Origin: Campylobacter concisus
Lineage (GTDB): Bacteria; Campylobacterota; Campylobacteria; Campylobacterales; Campylobacteraceae
Assembly (NCBI RefSeq): GCF_003049085.1
Contig: NZ_PIQX01000001.1
Span: 124,001 to 188,000 of the forward strand
Direction: 5' to 3'
Length of the DNA: 64,000 nucleotides
The notes under the pieces were generated by a model. That model was not told the origin of the DNA, did no database searches, and saw nothing but the letters and a program-made list of their open reading frames with translations. Positions 11,273-18,112 of this stretch are shown in pieces (position 1 is the first letter of the stretch; each line of letters begins with the position of its first letter). A program made the position numbers and the translations under genes.

Positions 11273-11332
11273 TCTAAGCACAGAATTTCTTTTTAAGTGC
11301 TTAGAACTAGCTTAAGCGCTTAAAAAGAAATT
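11273..11332 (+). promoter_or_regulatory. Two mutually exclusive stems in the metQ leader
   Basis: Stem 1 pairs 11273-11281 with 11297-11305 (nine perfect pairs, core ctaagcac/gtgcttag). Stem 2 pairs 11284-11303 with 11313-11332 (twenty pairs, one of them G-U, loop of nine). Both use bases 11297-11303, so only one can form. Stem 1 starts two bases after the leader-peptide stop, so a ribosome at the stop would block it and favour stem 2. No T-run follows stem 2, so it does not look like a classical terminator. Confidence 0.6.
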
Positions 11333-11350
11333 TAAACCTCTAGCTTAAAT

Positions 11351-11389
11351 TTATCCTTTTTTGGTGCTTGGCAAATTTTAAAAGGATAA
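11351..11389 (+). promoter_or_regulatory. Stem hiding the metQ ribosome binding site
   Basis: ttatcctttt at 11351-11360 is an exact complement of aaaaggataa at 11380-11389, the metQ ribosome site three bases before the ATG. The loop is 19 bases. The 5' arm can also pair with upstream bases: 11346-11352 is complementary to 11328-11334, the distal arm of stem 2, which would free the ribosome site. This gives a plausible on/off switch at the level of translation. Confidence 0.55.
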
Positions 11390-11392
11390 TAA

Positions 11393-12175
11393 ATGAAAAA
11401 ACTACTTCTTACTTCTTTGGTTGCTCTTGGTCTTAGTGTAAGTGCAAATGCAGCTGATAAATCAAAAACAATAATCGTTGGTGCTACACCTATCCCACAT
11501 GCTGAAATTTTAGAGGTGGTAAAGCCTATTTTGGCAAAAGATGGCTATACGCTTGAAATTAAAGAATTTAACGACTACACCACGCCAAATCTTGCAACAG
11601 AAGATGGCGATTTAGATGCAAATTTCTTTCAACACCTTCCATATTTGGACGAATTTAACAAAAACAAAGGTACTCATCTTATAAAAACAGTTGGCGTTCA
11701 TCTTGAGCCAATGGGAGTTTATTCTAAAAAGATAAAAGACATCAAAGATCTAAAAGATGGTTCGACCGTATCTATCCCAAATGATCCGACAAATGAAAGC
11801 CGTGCTTTAGATATCCTTGCAAATGCTGGACTTATTAAGCTAAACGATAATCCACTAAAAACTCCGCTTGATATAGTTGATAACCCTAAAAAGCTTAAAT
11901 TTGAAGAGATCGAGACTGCTCAAGTGCCAAGAACGCTTGATGACGTTACTATTGCAGTTATCAACACAAATTACGCTCTAAATGCTAATCTTAATCCAGT
12001 AAAAGACGCACTTGTGCTTGAAAGCAAAAATAGCCCATATGTAAATTACGTTGTAGTAAAGTCTGGCAACGAAAATAGCCCTAAAATAAAGGCTCTTGAT
12101 AAGGCTATAAACTCATCAGAAGTTAAGAAATTTATCGAGATCAAATACAACGGCGCGATTCTTCCAGCATTTTAA
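11393..12175 (+). CDS. metQ: Methionine-binding protein, MetQ/NlpA family (copy 1)
   Basis: Periplasmic substrate-binding protein that delivers methionine to MetNI; 260 residues. The N-terminal signal peptide ends in SANAAD, a signal peptidase I type site. There is no lipobox cysteine, although most MetQ proteins are lipoproteins. The mature part has the family's VGATPIPHAEIL start, the DANFFQHLPYL segment, and the AQVPRTLDDV and INTNYAL segments near the ligand site. It is preceded by the leader described at 11171-11389 and followed by a second metQ. Confidence 0.92.
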   Translation: MKKLLLTSLVALGLSVSANAADKSKTIIVGATPIPHAEILEVVKPILAKDGYTLEIKEFNDYTTPNLATEDGDLDANFFQHLPYLDEFNKNKGTHLIKTVGVHLEPMGVYSKKIKDIKDLKDGSTVSIPNDPTNESRALDILANAGLIKLNDNPLKTPLDIVDNPKKLKFEEIETAQVPRTLDDVTIAVINTNYALNANLNPVKDALVLESKNSPYVNYVVVKSGNENSPKIKALDKAINSSEVKKFIEIKYNGAILPAF

Positions 12176-12188
12176 TTAAAATTTTAAA

Positions 12189-12227
12189 TAAGCGACGTGA
12201 AAGCTTTTACCTTTTTAGCGTCGCTTA
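12189..12227 (+). other. Hairpin between the two metQ genes
   Basis: Nine pairs: 12189-12197 (core agcgacg) with 12219-12227 (core cgtcgct), loop about 21 bases. It could stabilise the upstream message or attenuate expression of the second metQ. The ATG of copy 2 lies 23 bases downstream. Confidence 0.4.
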
Positions 12228-12250
12228 GACCAAACAAAAAAGGAAAAACA

Positions 12251-13030
12251 ATGAAATTTATCAAACTTTTAACCGCATCTTTAGTTGCTCTAAGCCTTCA
12301 CGCAGCCGACAAGGACCACACTATCGTAGTTGGCGTTTCACCAGTACCACACGCTGAAATTTTAGAATTTGTAAAGCCAAAGCTAAAAGATAAAGGCTAC
12401 GACCTTGTTATCTCTGAAATTTCAGACTACTCTATCCCAAATGTCGCCACAGAAGATGGCAGTTTGGATGCAAATTTCTTTCAGCATTTGCCATATCTTG
12501 AGGAGCAAAACAAGGCTAGGGGCCTGCATCTTGTAAGTGTTGCAAATGTCCATGTCGAGCCACTTGGCTTTTACTCTAAAAAGATAAAAAACATAAAAGA
12601 GTTAAAAGATGGTGCAAAAGTTGCGATCGCTTACGATCCATCAAATGGCAATAGAGCACTTAGAATTTTAGAAAAAGCTGGCCTTATCGAGATCGATAAA
12701 AATGTGAAAGTTGCAACTATAAATGACATAACTAAAAATTCTAAAAATTTACAATTTGTAGAGCTTGAGGGTGCTCAGATACCAAGAACGCTTGATGATG
12801 TCGATATCGCTGCTATTAGCACAAATTTCGTCCTTGACCTTGGTATGAGCGTGGCAAAAGACGCACTTTTGCTTGAAGACGCCAATAGTCCTTACGCTAA
12901 TATCATCGTCACAAAGGCTGGCAATGAAAATAACCCTAAGATCAAAGCTTTAGTTGATGCGGTACTTAGCCCTGATACTAAAAATTTCATCATCACTCGC
13001 TATAAAGGCGAAGTTATACCTGCATTTTAA
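12251..13030 (+). CDS. Methionine-binding protein, MetQ/NlpA family (copy 2)
   Basis: A second periplasmic binding protein of 259 residues, closely similar to the one upstream (VGVSPVPHAEIL, DANFFQHLPYLEEQN, AQIPRTLDDVDIAAISTNF). The signal peptide ends SLHAADK, again without a lipobox cysteine. The start at 12251 has aaaaaggaaaaaca before it. An in-frame ATG-less extension to 12197 lacks a signal-like N-terminus and is not used. Two binding proteins serving one MetNI pair suggest different affinities or substrates, for example D-methionine or oxidised forms; this is inference. A good terminator follows. Confidence 0.9.
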   Translation: MKFIKLLTASLVALSLHAADKDHTIVVGVSPVPHAEILEFVKPKLKDKGYDLVISEISDYSIPNVATEDGSLDANFFQHLPYLEEQNKARGLHLVSVANVHVEPLGFYSKKIKNIKELKDGAKVAIAYDPSNGNRALRILEKAGLIEIDKNVKVATINDITKNSKNLQFVELEGAQIPRTLDDVDIAAISTNFVLDLGMSVAKDALLLEDANSPYANIIVTKAGNENNPKIKALVDAVLSPDTKNFIITRYKGEVIPAF

Positions 13031-13035
13031 AAATG

Positions 13036-13060
13036 GGGCGAGCTTTCGCCCTATTTTATT
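13036..13060 (+). terminator. Rho-independent terminator after the metQ pair
   Basis: gggcga (13036-13041) pairs with tcgccc (13046-13051) around the loop gctt, followed by a T-rich stretch (tattttattt). It lies 5 bases after the stop of metQ copy 2. Confidence 0.75.
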
Positions 13061-13132
13061 TCTACTTTCATCTTGTTTTAATAAGCTATAAACTCTCTTT
13101 ATTTTTGTCAAAAAGCTTAAGCTATGCTTTGC

Positions 13133-13138
13133 TAAAAT
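13133..13138 (+). promoter_or_regulatory. Putative -10 box for the DedA gene
   Basis: TAAAAT, 31 bases before the ATG at 13169, with T-rich stretches upstream. There is no recognisable -35. Confidence 0.45.
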
Positions 13139-13168
13139 GGCTCACTTTAAAATTTTTCAGGAATTTAA

Positions 13169-13759
13169 ATGCTACATGATGTTATTGATTTTATAGTTGC
13201 GAGCGTAAGTAGCTGGGGTTATGCTGGCATATTTGTGATGATGTTTTTAGAAAGCTCGTTTTTTCCATTTCCAAGCGAGATCGCAATGATACCTGCTGGC
13301 TATTTGGCACATAAAGGTGAAATGAGTTTATTTTTGGCCTTTCTTACAGGTACGCTTGGTAGCTTACTTGGAGCTATTTTTAACTATTATCTTTGCTACT
13401 TTTTTGGACGTGAGATAGTTTTAAAATACGGCAAATTTGTGGGAATCACTCACGAAAAAATGGATAAATTTGAGGCATTTTTCAATAAACACGGTGAAAT
13501 TTCTACATTTAACTCACGTCTGATTCCTGGCATTCGTCAATACATCAGCCTACCAGCCGGACTTGCTAAGATGAATATATTTAGATTTTGTCTATTTACC
13601 ACGCTAGGAGCTGGGATTTGGTGTGCTGTTTTGCTTGGAGTTGGCTATTTTATAGGCTCAAATCCTAGCAAACAGACACTTTTAATAATCACAATCGCTC
13701 TTTTGGCTGTTGTTGCAGTAATAAGTGCTATCTATATAATAAAGCAGAGAAAAGCCTAA
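13169..13759 (+). CDS. DedA family membrane protein
   Basis: A 196-residue inner-membrane protein of the DedA/SNARE-associated family, members of which are proposed to flip polyprenyl phosphate or phospholipid carriers and to support membrane energisation. It has the conserved [12 protein letters not shown] motif near residues 26-37 and the [18 protein letters not shown] motif near 112-131, with several hydrophobic helices and a basic C-terminus (KQRKA). It is monocistronic, lying between the metQ terminator and convergent murI. The exact substrate cannot be read from the sequence. Confidence 0.88.
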   Translation: MLHDVIDFIVASVSSWGYAGIFVMMFLESSFFPFPSEIAMIPAGYLAHKGEMSLFLAFLTGTLGSLLGAIFNYYLCYFFGREIVLKYGKFVGITHEKMDKFEAFFNKHGEISTFNSRLIPGIRQYISLPAGLAKMNIFRFCLFTTLGAGIWCAVLLGVGYFIGSNPSKQTLLIITIALLAVVAVISAIYIIKQRKA

Positions 13760-13760
13760 A

Positions 13761-13795
13761 TACATATAAAAATATGTAAAATTTAGTGTATTTTA
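13761..13795. terminator. Weak AT-rich hairpin between the convergent dedA and murI genes
   Basis: tacata (13761-13766) pairs with tatgta (13773-13778) around taaaaa and is followed by an A/T-rich run. With one G/C pair per arm it would be a weak terminator, possibly used from either side. Confidence 0.25.
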
Positions 13796-13831
13796 TAAAA
13801 TTTTTATTTGTGGTATTTAGTTAGATTTAGC

Positions 13832-14620
13832 CTAGCAAATCGCCCTCATCTTTTCTAGATGAGTTAAATTTCTTGAAATTTTATCTAGCTCAAATTTACT
13901 GAATACTTCATTGCCAGAATAGAAAAATCTAACTTTTGGGGCTTGATCTAAAGTAGAAATTTTTAGTCCAAGCTCACTTATAAGGCGATTTATTGTCCCT
14001 TCGTTGCCATCAATTATGCTTATATTTGGTGGCAAAATTTCTCTTAGGCTATCTTTAAAATAGTTAAAGTGTGTGCAGCCAAGCACTAAAAAACCAAATT
14101 TATTTAGATCAAATTTAGCTAACTCTTCTTTTAGATATGATTTCACATTCTCGGTGTCAAATTCCCCATTTTCAGCAAAATTTACAAGGCGTGGTAGAGC
14201 GAGCAGCTCAGTCTTATCTTTTGCGTGTAAATTTGCGATCAGCTCTTTTAGTTTTGCACCATTTACGGTGACTGGCGTGGCTATGACTAGCGTTTTTAAG
14301 GCATCATTATGGCTTAAGTCATGCGCCTTTTTTACGGCTGGCTCCATGCCGATTATAGGTACATTTAAATTTGCTCTAAGCTCTTTTATCGCCACGCTTG
14401 TTGCTGTGTTACAAGCTACTACAACGGCGTTTGCGCCATTTTCTATGAGAAATTTCACCGCATCAAAGCTAAATTTTAAGATCTCATCCCTGCTTTTTTG
14501 TCCATACGGGACATTTTTAACGTCTGCGTAATATAAAAAATCATGCTCGCTAAGCTTACTTAAAGCTTCATTTAAGACGCTCAGCCCGCCAAGTCCTGAG
14601 TCAAATATACCTATCTTCAT
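13832..14620 (-). CDS. murI: Glutamate racemase
   Basis: Converts L- to D-glutamate for peptidoglycan in the cytoplasm; 262 residues. The N-terminus is the family's MKIGIFDSGLGGLSVL. The two catalytic cysteines are in VVACNTATS and LVLGCTHFNY. I chose ATG 14620 rather than an in-frame ATG at 14641, because aaggaaggg sits just upstream on the minus strand and the protein then begins at the conserved motif. It is divergent from ftsW, another cell-wall gene. Confidence 0.96.
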   Translation of the reverse strand: MKIGIFDSGLGGLSVLNEALSKLSEHDFLYYADVKNVPYGQKSRDEILKFSFDAVKFLIENGANAVVVACNTATSVAIKELRANLNVPIIGMEPAVKKAHDLSHNDALKTLVIATPVTVNGAKLKELIANLHAKDKTELLALPRLVNFAENGEFDTENVKSYLKEELAKFDLNKFGFLVLGCTHFNYFKDSLREILPPNISIIDGNEGTINRLISELGLKISTLDQAPKVRFFYSGNEVFSKFELDKISRNLTHLEKMRAIC

Positions 14621-14640
14621 GCCCTTCCTTAAAGCCTGCA

Positions 14641-14646
14641 ATTATA
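14641..14646 (-). promoter_or_regulatory. -10 box of murI
   Basis: A perfect TATAAT on the minus strand, 20 bases upstream of the murI ATG, with transcription expected near 14634. No clear -35. Confidence 0.55.
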
Positions 14647-14712
14647 GCAAATAATATCTTTGTAAGCCGTTTTTTATTATACTTTGGCACTTTTTAAACT
14701 TGGAGTTAAATT

Positions 14713-15873
14713 TTGGCAGTTGATAAGATCATTTTCTACCTTTGTTCGACTTTGATCGCTATAAGCATTATTTTTTCACTATCTTTGCCAGTTTTTACAG
14801 TTTTATTTTTTAATTACGACGAGTTTCACTTTTTCATCCGCCAGTTTATTGTTGGTTGTATCGGAATTTTCATTATGTGGTGGCTTTCTAGGCTCAATCC
14901 TGAAAAAACGCTTGTTTGGATAGGGTTTGGCCTTCTTATATCTTGCGGTATCGCCATGGGGCTAATGCATGCATTGCCAGCTTCAATGGTGACTGACGCT
15001 GGTGGTGCTAGGCGTTGGATCAGGCTACCTGGCTTTTCGCTAGCTCCAGTTGAGTTTTTTAAAATCGGTTTTGTCTACTTCTTGGCTTGGAGTTTTACTA
15101 GAAAATTTAGTGAAGGCAAAAGGACCCTGCTAGATGAGATTAAGATACTTATGCCTTATATTATTCTTTTTGGTGTTGCTATCTTTCTTATTGCTGTTAT
15201 GCAAAATGACCTTGGTCAAGTGGTCGTGCTAGCACTTACATTTGTGACGATGGCGCTTTTTGCAGGAGCAAGTGCGAGACTTTTTAGCATCGGTATCTTA
15301 GGAGCTGCTTTTGTTATGACAGTAGCGATAATCAGCTCTGAGCATAGAATTTTACGTATAAAGTCATGGTGGGGTACGATACAAAATATGGTGCTTTCTT
15401 TCTTGCCTGATAGCGTTGCAGATGTATTAAGAGTGGCTGATGCACCAGAGCCATATCAAATTTCTCACTCATTAAACGCTATAAAGCATGGCGAATTTTT
15501 CGGCGAAGGGCTTGGTGCTGGTATCTTTAAGCTTGGCTTTTTAAGCGAGGTTCATACTGACTTTGTATTAGCTGGTATCGCTGAAGAGGTCGGTGTATTT
15601 GGTATTTTGTGTATCGTAGCTATATTTATAACGCTACTTTATAGAATTTTTAGAATTTCAGCCAGAAGCGAAAATAAGGTCTATCATCTATTTACGCTTG
15701 GTGTCGGGCTTATCTTATCGTTTTCGTTTTTAATGAATAGCTATGGCATCACGTCGATCACGCCTATTAAGGGTATTGCTGTGCCATTTCTTAGTTACGG
15801 CGGTAGCTCCGTGCTTGCGATTTGTATCGGTATCGGCATGGTTTTGATGGTTAGTAAAAGGGCAAAATTATGA
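14713..15873 (+). CDS. ftsW: Lipid II polymerase of the divisome, FtsW (SEDS family)
   Basis: A 386-residue polytopic inner-membrane glycosyltransferase of the SEDS family, which polymerises septal peptidoglycan. About ten hydrophobic segments are visible. Conserved pieces include GGARRWIRLPGFSLAPVEFFKIG, QNDLGQVVV, the E-rich DFVLAGIAEEVGVFG loop and PFLSYGGSS near the C-terminus. Next to murG the FtsW assignment is preferred over RodA. The start is a TTG at 14713 preceded by ggag. Its end overlaps the murG ATG by four bases, as in the classical dcw cluster. Confidence 0.93.
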   Translation: MAVDKIIFYLCSTLIAISIIFSLSLPVFTVLFFNYDEFHFFIRQFIVGCIGIFIMWWLSRLNPEKTLVWIGFGLLISCGIAMGLMHALPASMVTDAGGARRWIRLPGFSLAPVEFFKIGFVYFLAWSFTRKFSEGKRTLLDEIKILMPYIILFGVAIFLIAVMQNDLGQVVVLALTFVTMALFAGASARLFSIGILGAAFVMTVAIISSEHRILRIKSWWGTIQNMVLSFLPDSVADVLRVADAPEPYQISHSLNAIKHGEFFGEGLGAGIFKLGFLSEVHTDFVLAGIAEEVGVFGILCIVAIFITLLYRIFRISARSENKVYHLFTLGVGLILSFSFLMNSYGITSITPIKGIAVPFLSYGGSSVLAICIGIGMVLMVSKRAKL

Positions 15874-16892
15874 TTGTTATTTGCGGTGGAGGCACTGGTG
15901 GACATTTAGCGATCGCAAGAAGCTTTTGCGAGGAGCTAAATAGACGAGATATTAAGCCTATATTTATCGGCTCAACTAGTGGTCAAGATAAATTTTGGTT
16001 TGAAAATGACGAGAATTTTTTACAAAAATTTTTTTTACCAAGCAGTGGTGTGGTAAATAAAAGAGGCTTTGCTAAGCTAAAATCACTAACAAATATCGTA
16101 AATCTTGCTCTAAAATGTAGAAAAATTTTTAAGCAAAATAACGTTAAGGCAGTAATTAGCGTAGGAGGCTACTCAGCAGCTCCAGCGGCTATTGCAGCCA
16201 TTATCTCAAAAGTGCCGCTTTTTATCCACGAACAAAATGCTGTAATGGGCAAATTAAATAAAATTTTAAAGCCCTACGCGAAAGGCTTTTTTAGCTCTTA
16301 TGATGAAGCTTCGCCCTACCCTTACCCTGTGGCAAAGAAATTTTTCGATAGTGCAAGAATGAGAGAGGAGCTAAAGACTATTTTGTTTTTAGGCGGCTCG
16401 CAAGGCGCAAAAGCGATAAATGAACTAGCTATAAATTTAGCTCCATATCTTAAAGAAAAAGGCATAAATATAATTCATCAATGTGGTAAAAACGGCTTTG
16501 ATGAACTTAAAAAAAGATATGATGAACTTGGCTTTAATGAAACGAATTTAGAAATTTTTGAATTTAGTAAAGAGATAGAAAATAAGATGAGCAAGGCTGA
16601 CCTTGCCATATCAAGAGCAGGAGCTAGCTCACTTTGGGAGCTTTGCGCAAATGCTTTGCCATCTATCTTTGTGCCATTTCCTTATGCTGCTGGTAATCAT
16701 CAGTTTTATAACGCTAAATTTTTAAAAGATAAAGGCATTGCTGAAATTTGTTTGCAAAATAGAGAAATTTTAAACAAAGACGAAGTTATAAGCATGATAG
16801 AAAATTTTGATCTAAACAAAAGCAGTAAAGCTCTAAAAGAGATCCTTTTGCCAAATGGAGCAAAAGAGATAATTGATAAAATTTTAAACTAG
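15870..16892 (+). CDS. murG: UDP-GlcNAc:lipid I N-acetylglucosaminyltransferase
   Basis: Adds GlcNAc to lipid I to make lipid II on the inner face of the membrane; 340 residues. The glycine-rich loop GGGTGGH is at residues 5-11, a second loop is VISVGGYSAAPA, and the UDP-sugar site is marked by LFLGGSQGAKAINE and ISRAGASSLWELC. The ATG overlaps the ftsW stop by four bases. The last nine bases of the gene overlap the 3' end of the convergent hypothetical gene on the minus strand. Confidence 0.95.
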   Translation: MIVICGGGTGGHLAIARSFCEELNRRDIKPIFIGSTSGQDKFWFENDENFLQKFFLPSSGVVNKRGFAKLKSLTNIVNLALKCRKIFKQNNVKAVISVGGYSAAPAAIAAIISKVPLFIHEQNAVMGKLNKILKPYAKGFFSSYDEASPYPYPVAKKFFDSARMREELKTILFLGGSQGAKAINELAINLAPYLKEKGINIIHQCGKNGFDELKKRYDELGFNETNLEIFEFSKEIENKMSKADLAISRAGASSLWELCANALPSIFVPFPYAAGNHQFYNAKFLKDKGIAEICLQNREILNKDEVISMIENFDLNKSSKALKEILLPNGAKEIIDKILN

Positions 16893-17618
16893 CTCCTCGC
16901 CTATCGCACAAGCTTTTAGTTCTTTTAGCTCAAAGATCAAGTAATGATAAATAAGTTCATTTGTATTTAAAATTTTTGCACTAAAGACTGGTTTTATCAT
17001 AGTTATTATCTTGTCAGTTATACCCGCGATCTCCACTAGCAAAAGCTCATCCTTGCGTTGCTTTGCAGCCTTAATACAATTATAAAAGAACGTATAAATT
17101 ATCTTAAAATTTTGCAAAATAACATTTGAAACTATTCTAGAATGAATATGCAAAACATTATGTATACGCTCTTGTAGAGTATTTAGCTCTGCAAGTAGTG
17201 ATTTTATTTGAGTAGTATCTGTTGTCCTAGAAAAGAGATTTTTCGCTTTATTTTTATTTTGTATTTGATACTCTGCTACTAAAATTTCTATTATATTTAA
17301 AATGGCAACATAGCTTTCTTGCAAATTTTCATTTGCCTTAAAGCTCACACCATTTTTCTCAATTTTATAATTTAAGCTTCTCTTTATCTGCTCCAAATAA
17401 GTACTAATGTTTTCATAATAGTCCTCTGTGTTGAAGACACTTTTAAAGAAATCGCTTTCACCTTTTAAATTTGTAAGCTTTTTTTTAAGTTCATCAGCGT
17501 TTTTATTAAACTCAACAACCCCAACTGCTAACCCGATCTCGTGCTCACTATTTTGTTCTAATGCTGTCAAACTTTCTTTTAGTACCGAAATTTGTTTTTG
17601 AATATTTTGAAAATCCAT
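16884..17618 (-). CDS. Hypothetical alpha-helical protein
   Basis: I do not recognise this 244-residue protein. It is predicted by eye to be almost wholly alpha-helical and charged, with coiled-coil-like heptads at residues 1-60 (QKQISVLKESLTALEQ) and no signal peptide or membrane span. The frame stays open to 17738, but that would run into the tRNA-Arg gene. The ATG at 17618 has aaaagagaaaaa upstream and a TAAAAT box at 17644-17649. Its stop overlaps the end of murG by nine bases in antisense. Confidence 0.7.
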   Translation of the reverse strand: MDFQNIQKQISVLKESLTALEQNSEHEIGLAVGVVEFNKNADELKKKLTNLKGESDFFKSVFNTEDYYENISTYLEQIKRSLNYKIEKNGVSFKANENLQESYVAILNIIEILVAEYQIQNKNKAKNLFSRTTDTTQIKSLLAELNTLQERIHNVLHIHSRIVSNVILQNFKIIYTFFYNCIKAAKQRKDELLLVEIAGITDKIITMIKPVFSAKILNTNELIYHYLIFELKELKACAIGEELV

Positions 17619-17643
17619 TTTTTCTCTTTTAATTTTTTTGCTT

Positions 17644-17649
17644 ATTTTA
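17644..17649 (-). promoter_or_regulatory. Putative -10 box for the hypothetical gene 16884-17618
   Basis: TAAAAT in the context tatagtaaaataag on the minus strand, 26 bases upstream of the ATG at 17618 and downstream of the tRNA-Arg 3' end. Confidence 0.4.
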
Positions 17650-17689
17650 CTATAAAAATCATGAAGTTTGTCATTAAGAATTAAAAAGA

Positions 17690-17766
17690 TGGTGCGCCCG
17701 AGAGAATTCGAATCTCTGACCTTTTGAACCGCAATCAAATGCTCTATCCAGCTGAGCTACGAGCGC
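17690..17766 (-). tRNA. tRNA-Arg, anticodon GCG
   Basis: A full cloverleaf can be folded on the minus strand, 77 bases with an encoded CCA. The acceptor stem is GCGCUCG with CGGGCGC, the D stem GCUC/GAGC, the anticodon stem UUUGA/UCAAA with loop UUGCGGU, and the T arm holds the usual GAUUCGAAUU. The anticodon, at 17730-17732 on the plus strand, reads GCG, decoding Arg codons CGC and CGU. Most bacteria instead carry ACG, deaminated to ICG. Confidence 0.93.
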
Positions 17767-17785
17767 ACAAGAAAGTTAAGTCGAG

Positions 17786-17791
17786 ATATTA
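17786..17791 (-). promoter_or_regulatory. Putative -10 box for tRNA-Arg
   Basis: TAATAT on the minus strand, 20 bases upstream of the tRNA 5' end. There is no convincing -35. Confidence 0.3.
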
Positions 17792-17846
17792 GCCAAACTT
17801 TCCTTAAAGAAAAATTGTATTCATTTTAATTTTATAACTGTTTTAG

Positions 17847-17852
17847 TAAAAT
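17847..17852 (+). promoter_or_regulatory. Putative -10 box for the 61-residue gene
   Basis: TAAAAT after tttag, 25 bases before the ATG at 17877, which has aaaggag as ribosome site. Confidence 0.4.
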
Positions 17853-17876
17853 CCAATAAAAATAAAAGGAGCAAAG

Positions 17877-18062
17877 ATGAATGATTTTTTCGATAGTTTA
17901 AAAGAGATAAAAAAAGAACTTACTAAAGAGCAAGGTGAGATCAAAAAAACTCAAAAAGAAGCCGTTTCTCATACAAAAGAAGAGGCGATCTCATATAAAG
18001 AAAATAAGCTAAAAAACGAATTTGCAGATTACATTAAAGGCCAAGATATAAGAAAAATATAA
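17877..18062 (+). CDS. Small charged helical protein, function unknown
   Basis: A 61-residue protein very rich in Lys and Glu (KKELTKEQGEIKKTQKEA), predicted by eye to be a single long helix or coiled coil, with no signal peptide or membrane span. The ribosome site aaaggagcaaag is strong and a -10 box is present, so it is likely a real gene despite its size. It precedes the J-domain gene by 50 bases in the same direction. I do not recognise a family. Confidence 0.7.
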   Translation: MNDFFDSLKEIKKELTKEQGEIKKTQKEAVSHTKEEAISYKENKLKNEFADYIKGQDIRKI

Positions 18063-18112
18063 ATTTGGAATGCTTATTGCTAAAACATGTAATATTTTAT
18101 GTGGAGTAGGCA

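Noticed and set aside
11171-11392. SAM or methionine riboswitch before metQ
   Set aside because: None of the conserved cores of SAM riboswitch classes was recognisable; the paired segments and the short peptide fit a translation-dependent leader better.
14694-14712. Sigma-54 promoter before ftsW (ttggcac)
   Set aside because: The -24-like part is present but the GC expected about ten bases later is missing, and ftsW is not a sigma-54 class gene.
17619-17738. N-terminal extension of the helical hypothetical protein to ATG 17738
   Set aside because: It would be translated from within tRNA-Arg; a downstream ATG has a ribosome site and a -10 box.
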